From the IMG/VR virus record IMGVR_UViG_3300044974_000026, positions 1 through 39,918 of that record: 39,918 bases of DNA, one strand, 5' to 3'. This stretch comes from a virus. A model generated the notes under the pieces. That model was not told the DNA's origin and searched no databases. It saw nothing but the letters and a program-made list of their open reading frames with translations. The translations under genes were made by a program, and so were the position numbers. This document shows, piece by piece, positions 38,964 to 39,918 of this stretch (within the stretch, counting starts at the first letter, position 1; every line of letters starts with the position of its first letter).

Positions 38964-39918
38964 TTACCCCGCGAATCCAAACATCTTAGCCAAGTCAAGT
39001 GCCATGCCGCTATAGGTTTCCTTTGCATTTCTAGTGTATTGCCATAGTGGGTCTTGCTTGAGAGCCTTAGTAAAGTCTGCAAATGTACGAGCATTGCCGC
39101 TTGTTTTATCAACAACCTTAGCCATAAGGTCATCCCATGTAATGGCTGCAGAATCAACCTCAAGTAGGTTAGCCATCTGGTTTCTGTAACTTGTGGTTAC
39201 TTCATAAAGGCTGCGACCAGCCTTAAGTGACTCAGCAAATGGTTTGTTTTCTGGGGCATCAATAGCCATCTGCTTCATGCTGTTGGTCCAGTAGTTAAAG
39301 TCACGCCCATCTAGCGGGTCAAGCAGGGATGTGTTAATAGCCTTTTCCATATTTGCATCAAGTTTTACGCCATACATGTATGCTGTATTTTTAACACGGT
39401 CAAGGTATGAACCAATGGTTCCACCGCCAGTAAAGATTATGTTGCTCTTTGTGGAAAGGTAGTTTTCTAGTTGGTCATCAGTCCAGTTATTCTTGATTGC
39501 CTCTATAGCAATGCTTTCAATAAACTTGCTATTGTCAATAACTTTGCCTGTTTGTGGGTCAACTGAACGAGGTGCAATTCCAAGCGCTTCAATCTTTGAA
39601 GTAACGGAATCCATATTGTTCTTGACTTTTTCAGCAAAGGTTCCAGCGTTACGAGGGTCTTTGCTTTCCAAAATAAACTGACGGAAACTTGCAAAGTTGC
39701 CTTGCCACCACTGAGTACCCTTGAGGTTCTCCATGAATGTTTCTTCGCTCCAGCCAAACTTTAACGCATCGTCAAAAAGTTTATCAATCTGAGCCTTTTG
39801 TTTTTTATCTTCTACAGTATTAAAAACTAGGCGTAGGTAAGAAACCCATTTTGTTTTATCTTCTTTATCCTTACCATCGCCATCACCTGTACCAGTGCCT
39901 TTACCAGAAGGTGTTTTG
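38964..39918 (-). CDS. Virion-associated protein, C-terminal part (cut by window edge)
   Basis: The frame is open to the last base; 317 residues are visible, starting in a Gly/Asp/Lys linker (GTGTGDGDGKDKEDKTKW). The helical region that follows resembles the C-terminal half of the next gene's product (FTGGGTIGSYLDRVKN, YMYGVKLDANMEKAI), so the two may be related. An internal ATG at 39734 exists but the frame clearly extends upstream of it, so I treat the gene as incomplete. Probably continues into the N-terminal piece at 1-243. Confidence 0.75.
   Translation of the reverse strand, partial: KTPSGKGTGTGDGDGKDKEDKTKWVSYLRLVFNTVEDKKQKAQIDKLFDDALKFGWSEETFMENLKGTQWWQGNFASFRQFILESKDPRNAGTFAEKVKNNMDSVTSKIEALGIAPRSVDPQTGKVIDNSKFIESIAIEAIKNNWTDDQLENYLSTKSNIIFTGGGTIGSYLDRVKNTAYMYGVKLDANMEKAINTSLLDPLDGRDFNYWTNSMKQMAIDAPENKPFAESLKAGRSLYEVTTSYRNQMANLLEVDSAAITWDDLMAKVVDKTSGNARTFADFTKALKQDPLWQYTRNAKETYSGMALDLAKMFGFAG

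Overview
The window is almost certainly one tailed-phage genome (or nearly all of one) infecting an actinobacterium. The actinobacterial signal is a WhiB-family regulator at 16065-16424, supported by a phage sigma-like factor, an M15 endolysin and many small zinc-ribbon proteins. By eye GC is about 45-50%, so a low-GC actinobacterium such as a freshwater lineage is possible, but that is inference. I see no integrase, repressor, transposase, CRISPR array, complete tRNA or tail tape-measure gene. The virion genes (N4-gp56-like capsid protein, scaffold, portal, adaptor, no tape measure) fit a short-tailed phage best.

Layout. From 1 to 10896 the minus strand carries, in transcription order, terminase, portal, a lysine-rich microprotein, a 151-aa virion protein, a 1945-aa giant virion protein, a 131-aa protein and the first 81 codons of a gene cut by the left edge. 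From 38964 to 39918 the right edge cuts the C-terminal part of what is probably the same gene. It is followed leftwards by a 514-aa virion protein, scaffold, major capsid protein, a run of tiny head-associated genes, an adaptor, an Ala/Ser/Thr-repeat tail fibre, glycine-rich fibres, three related receptor-binding-type proteins, a 656-aa tail protein and the lysis cassette (membrane protein, M15 endolysin, holin), ending at a terminator near 23500. Joined through the edges, this is one late operon in canonical order, so the window looks like a circularly permuted genome opened inside a gene.

Between 10897 and 11759 lies a non-coding stretch with stem-loops, CACTGC iterations, an imperfect direct repeat and three GTTTAAAC palindromes: a candidate origin and control region. 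The plus strand from 11760 to 16424 carries an amidoligase, a class II glutamine amidotransferase, micro-ORFs, a DUF3846-like protein, a secreted SLT-type transglycosylase and WhiB. The minus strand from 23121 to 16484 carries the replication and nucleotide operon: Cas4/RecB-like nuclease, zinc-ribbon protein, helicase-like ATPase, glycosyltransferase, Hjc-like nuclease, split primase (CHC2 zinc finger plus Toprim), possible nuclease, sigma-like factor and dNMP kinase. No DNA polymerase is visible.

The most striking signal is a highly iterated 8-bp palindrome, GTTTAAAC. I counted 38 exact copies where fewer than one is expected, and 30 of them lie in 11381-19904, over the early and replication genes. 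Inside genes it is read only as Leu-Asn or Phe-Lys. The second point of interest is the amidoligase/glutamine-amidotransferase module with a nearby cell-wall lytic enzyme. The third is a shared N-terminal peptide carried by three otherwise different tail proteins.
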